In this document: positions 62,487-64,000 of the stretch, one piece after another
How positions within the stretch are numbered: position 1 is the first letter of the stretch
Layout of the letters: every line of letters begins with the position of its first letter
DNA from: Desulfofustis sp. PB-SRB1
GTDB lineage: Bacteria > Desulfobacterota > Desulfobulbia > Desulfobulbales > Desulfocapsaceae
Assembly (NCBI GenBank): GCA_016722945.1
Contig: JAEQMT010000010.1
Location: 1 to 64,000, forward strand
Reading direction: 5' to 3'
DNA: 64,000 nucleotides
Program-made: the position numbers and the translations under genes
The notes under the pieces: generated by a model
Databases searched by the model: none
Told to the model about the DNA's origin: nothing
The model's input: only the letters and a program-made list of their open reading frames with translations

Positions 62487-63308
62487 ATGGAGAAAAAGCA
62501 ATACTATCGGGCGCTCACCATAGCCGGATCAGACAGTGGCGGCGGCGCCGGTATCCAGGCTGATCTGAAGACCTTCTCGGCGCTGGGTTGTTTTTCGATG
62601 TCGGTGATCACCGCCATTACCGCGCAGAACACGCGTACGGTAAGCGATATCGTCGAGGTGCCGGCGCCCTCGGTGGGCGCTCAATTAGAGGCGGTGCTTG
62701 CCGATATCGGGGTGGATGCGGTGAAGATCGGCATGCTCTTCACCACCGAGATTATTGCAACCGTGGCACGCGTTCTCGCCGCCCACCAGGTGGAAAACAT
62801 CGTGGTGGATCCGGTCATGGTGGCGAAAAGCGGTGATCGGCTGCTTCGTGATGAGGCGATGGTGACCCTGCGAGATACACTCATTCCCATGGCAACGGTG
62901 CTCACCCCCAATCTGCCCGAGGCCGAGGTGCTTACTGGTTCGTCCATCAAAACCACCGGCGAAATGGAGGTGGCGGCCCGAAGCCTGCTTGCGCGTGGCC
63001 CCGCCGCCGTGCTGGTCAAGGGTGGTCATCTCAGTGATGCGCCAAGTGATGATTGTCTGGCGGTGCGCAGCGGTGACGCGATTGCCATTCACTGGCTGAG
63101 AAGCGCTCGCATCGATACCGTCAACACCCATGGCACCGGTTGTACCCTCTCCTCGGCTATCGGGGCGTATCTGGCCCGGGGGTTGCCCGTCGGCGAGGCG
63201 ATCCGGGCGGCGAAAACCTACATCGAGGAAGCCATTACGGCGGGTGCTGATTATGCAATCGGCGCCGGCCACGGCCCGGTGCATCACTTTCATCGATGGT
63301 GGCAGTGA
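62487..63308 (+). CDS. thiD: Hydroxymethylpyrimidine/phosphomethylpyrimidine kinase
   Basis: The 273-residue ribokinase-fold enzyme phosphorylates HMP twice. Signatures: [51 protein letters not shown] and [23 protein letters not shown] precedes the ATG. A 127-bp spacer separates it from thiL, with no riboswitch-like fold evident. Gene order thiM-E-L-D is a salvage set, since thiC is absent here. Confidence 0.95.
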   Translation: MEKKQYYRALTIAGSDSGGGAGIQADLKTFSALGCFSMSVITAITAQNTRTVSDIVEVPAPSVGAQLEAVLADIGVDAVKIGMLFTTEIIATVARVLAAHQVENIVVDPVMVAKSGDRLLRDEAMVTLRDTLIPMATVLTPNLPEAEVLTGSSIKTTGEMEVAARSLLARGPAAVLVKGGHLSDAPSDDCLAVRSGDAIAIHWLRSARIDTVNTHGTGCTLSSAIGAYLARGLPVGEAIRAAKTYIEEAITAGADYAIGAGHGPVHHFHRWWQ

Positions 63309-63318
63309 TGGGGTGTAT

Positions 63319-63358
63319 CCTTGATCTTGAACGAAAATGCTCATTTTTCAAGGCTCCC
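63319..63358. repeat. Partial copy of the 9085-9222 inverted-repeat element
   Basis: The segment reads TTGATCTTGAACGAAAATG then CTCATTTTTCAAGGCTCCC, matching the right end of the element at 9085-9222. Only one end (plus an adjacent CCTTGA that pairs with TCAAGG) is present, so it is a deleted or worn copy between thiD and the CbiO-type gene. Confidence 0.6.
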
Positions 63359-63376
63359 GTAAGACGTAAAAGAACA

Positions 63377-64000
63377 TTAGTCGTCTTCGTGGCGATGGGG
63401 GTGTTCGCCATGCGGATGGGCATGACGGTGGGCATGCGGCGTGAGTTCATCTGATATCTCCACCCGGCCGCCTTTCAGTCCATAGATGGTGGTGCAGGTT
63501 GCCGCCAGAAAATCCCAGTCGTGAGAGATGATGACGGAGGCAAGGCTCAGGGTATTGATGATTCTGATAAGGTGTGCACGGGTGGCGGAATCCAGATCAT
63601 TGGTGGGTTCATCCAGGAGGAGCACTGATGGCTGCATGGCCAGGATGGTGGCCAGCGCCACCAGTTTTTTCTCGCCGCCGGAGAGGTGGTGGGTGAGGCG
63701 CTGCTCGTAGCCTGTCAGCCCAAGGGTGGCCAGGGTCTGCTCGGCACGCGCTCTGGCATCACTTACGGACAATCCAAGATTCAGTGGGCCGAAGGCGACA
63801 TCGTCGAGCACGGTGGGCGAAAAGAGTTGATCGTCGGCGTCCTGAAACAACAATCCCACCTCTTTACGCAATAGCCTAAAATCCTTTTCCTCAATCAGCG
63901 GTTTACCTTTGAATCGCACCGTTCCCGACTGGGGCTTGAGCAGCCCGACGATGATATGGAAAAAGGTGGTTTTTCCGCTTCCGTTCGGGCCGATAAGTCC
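63377..64000 (-). CDS. CbiO/EcfA-type ABC ATPase with His-rich tail (partial, continues past the window)
   Basis: The visible ~207 residues start at the window edge with Walker A GPNGSGKTTFFHIIVG. Next are the Q loop LLFQDADDQLFSPTVLDDVAFG, typical of energy-coupling-factor ATPases, signature HHLSGGEKKLVALATIL, Walker B SVLLLDEPTNDLD and SHDWDF. The last ~20 residues are a metal-binding tail (HAHRHAHPHGEHPHRHEDD), which suggests nickel or cobalt import. The N-terminus and the permease partner lie beyond 64000. Confidence 0.9.
   Translation of the reverse strand, partial: GLIGPNGSGKTTFFHIIVGLLKPQSGTVRFKGKPLIEEKDFRLLRKEVGLLFQDADDQLFSPTVLDDVAFGPLNLGLSVSDARARAEQTLATLGLTGYEQRLTHHLSGGEKKLVALATILAMQPSVLLLDEPTNDLDSATRAHLIRIINTLSLASVIISHDWDFLAATCTTIYGLKGGRVEISDELTPHAHRHAHPHGEHPHRHEDD

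Overview
The window reads as about 64 kb of chromosome from a Gram-negative bacterium, most likely a deltaproteobacterium (Desulfobacterota, Desulfobulbales-like). This is inferred from gene content: a DsrC/TusE-type sulfur-relay relative, an anaerobe-style beta-oxidation operon, LPS/O-antigen genes, a UDP-sulfoquinovose-synthase-like protein and repeats common in such genomes. No rRNA, tRNA or CRISPR array was recognised. Housekeeping genes are dense and GC-rich; most of the unusual content lies in 1.5-14 kb and in intergenic repeats.

Layout. 0-1.5 kb: a PAS/GAF-like sensor protein whose 5' end abuts an IS3 remnant. 1.5-14 kb: mobile-element graveyard and accessory islands. It holds a complete IS66 element lying against a second, broken IS66. 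That second element is split by a group II intron one base inside its terminal repeat, and it sits on the first codons of a hipA toxin gene. Two relBE-type toxin-antitoxin loci follow, with a DUF2145/secreted-protein pair, an FMN-reductase remnant, a DsrC-like protein without either functional cysteine, and a frameshifted IS701 element. 14-25 kb: MgtE, an MFS carrier, a methyltransferase, an envelope group (GT39, PAP2 phosphatase, O-antigen ligase), an orphan CreC kinase and an NAD-dependent epimerase. 25.4-34.5 kb: a compact fatty-acid degradation operon (acyl-CoA ligase, HAD/ECH fusion, thiolase, acyl-CoA dehydrogenase) followed by a metallo-hydrolase and a nitrilase-family amidase. 34.6-43.5 kb: DMT exporter, class II aldolase, YtoQ, AarF/UbiB kinase, sdhA-sdhB without membrane anchors, a TPR protein and a ParA-type ATPase. 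43.6-47.7 kb: a divergent photorepair locus (cry-DASH against DUF2256 plus an Fe-S photolyase) with a REP-associated tyrosine transposase inserted in the shared promoter region. 47.9-54.7 kb: a DUF945 protein and a complete Liv-type ABC operon with a coupled glycosyltransferase-like gene. 55.4-59.8 kb: SQD1-like epimerase, a Phd/VapC pair with an antitoxin frameshift in a homopolymer, and two glycosyltransferases, one frameshifted. 59.9-63.3 kb: thiamine salvage operon thiM-thiE-thiL and thiD. The end holds the 3' part of a CbiO-type ATPase with a histidine-rich tail.

The most distinctive signal is a family of 121-160 bp non-coding elements with inverted ends GATG-NNN-TCGTAAAAA and 6-bp target duplications. 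They occur singly (12.3, 20.7 and 36.9 kb) and as contiguous arrays (A-B-A at 39.0 kb, B-A at 54.8 kb). In the arrays the same hexamer sits at every junction. Two interior types (A and B) share the same ends, and the three-base NNN differs from end to end.
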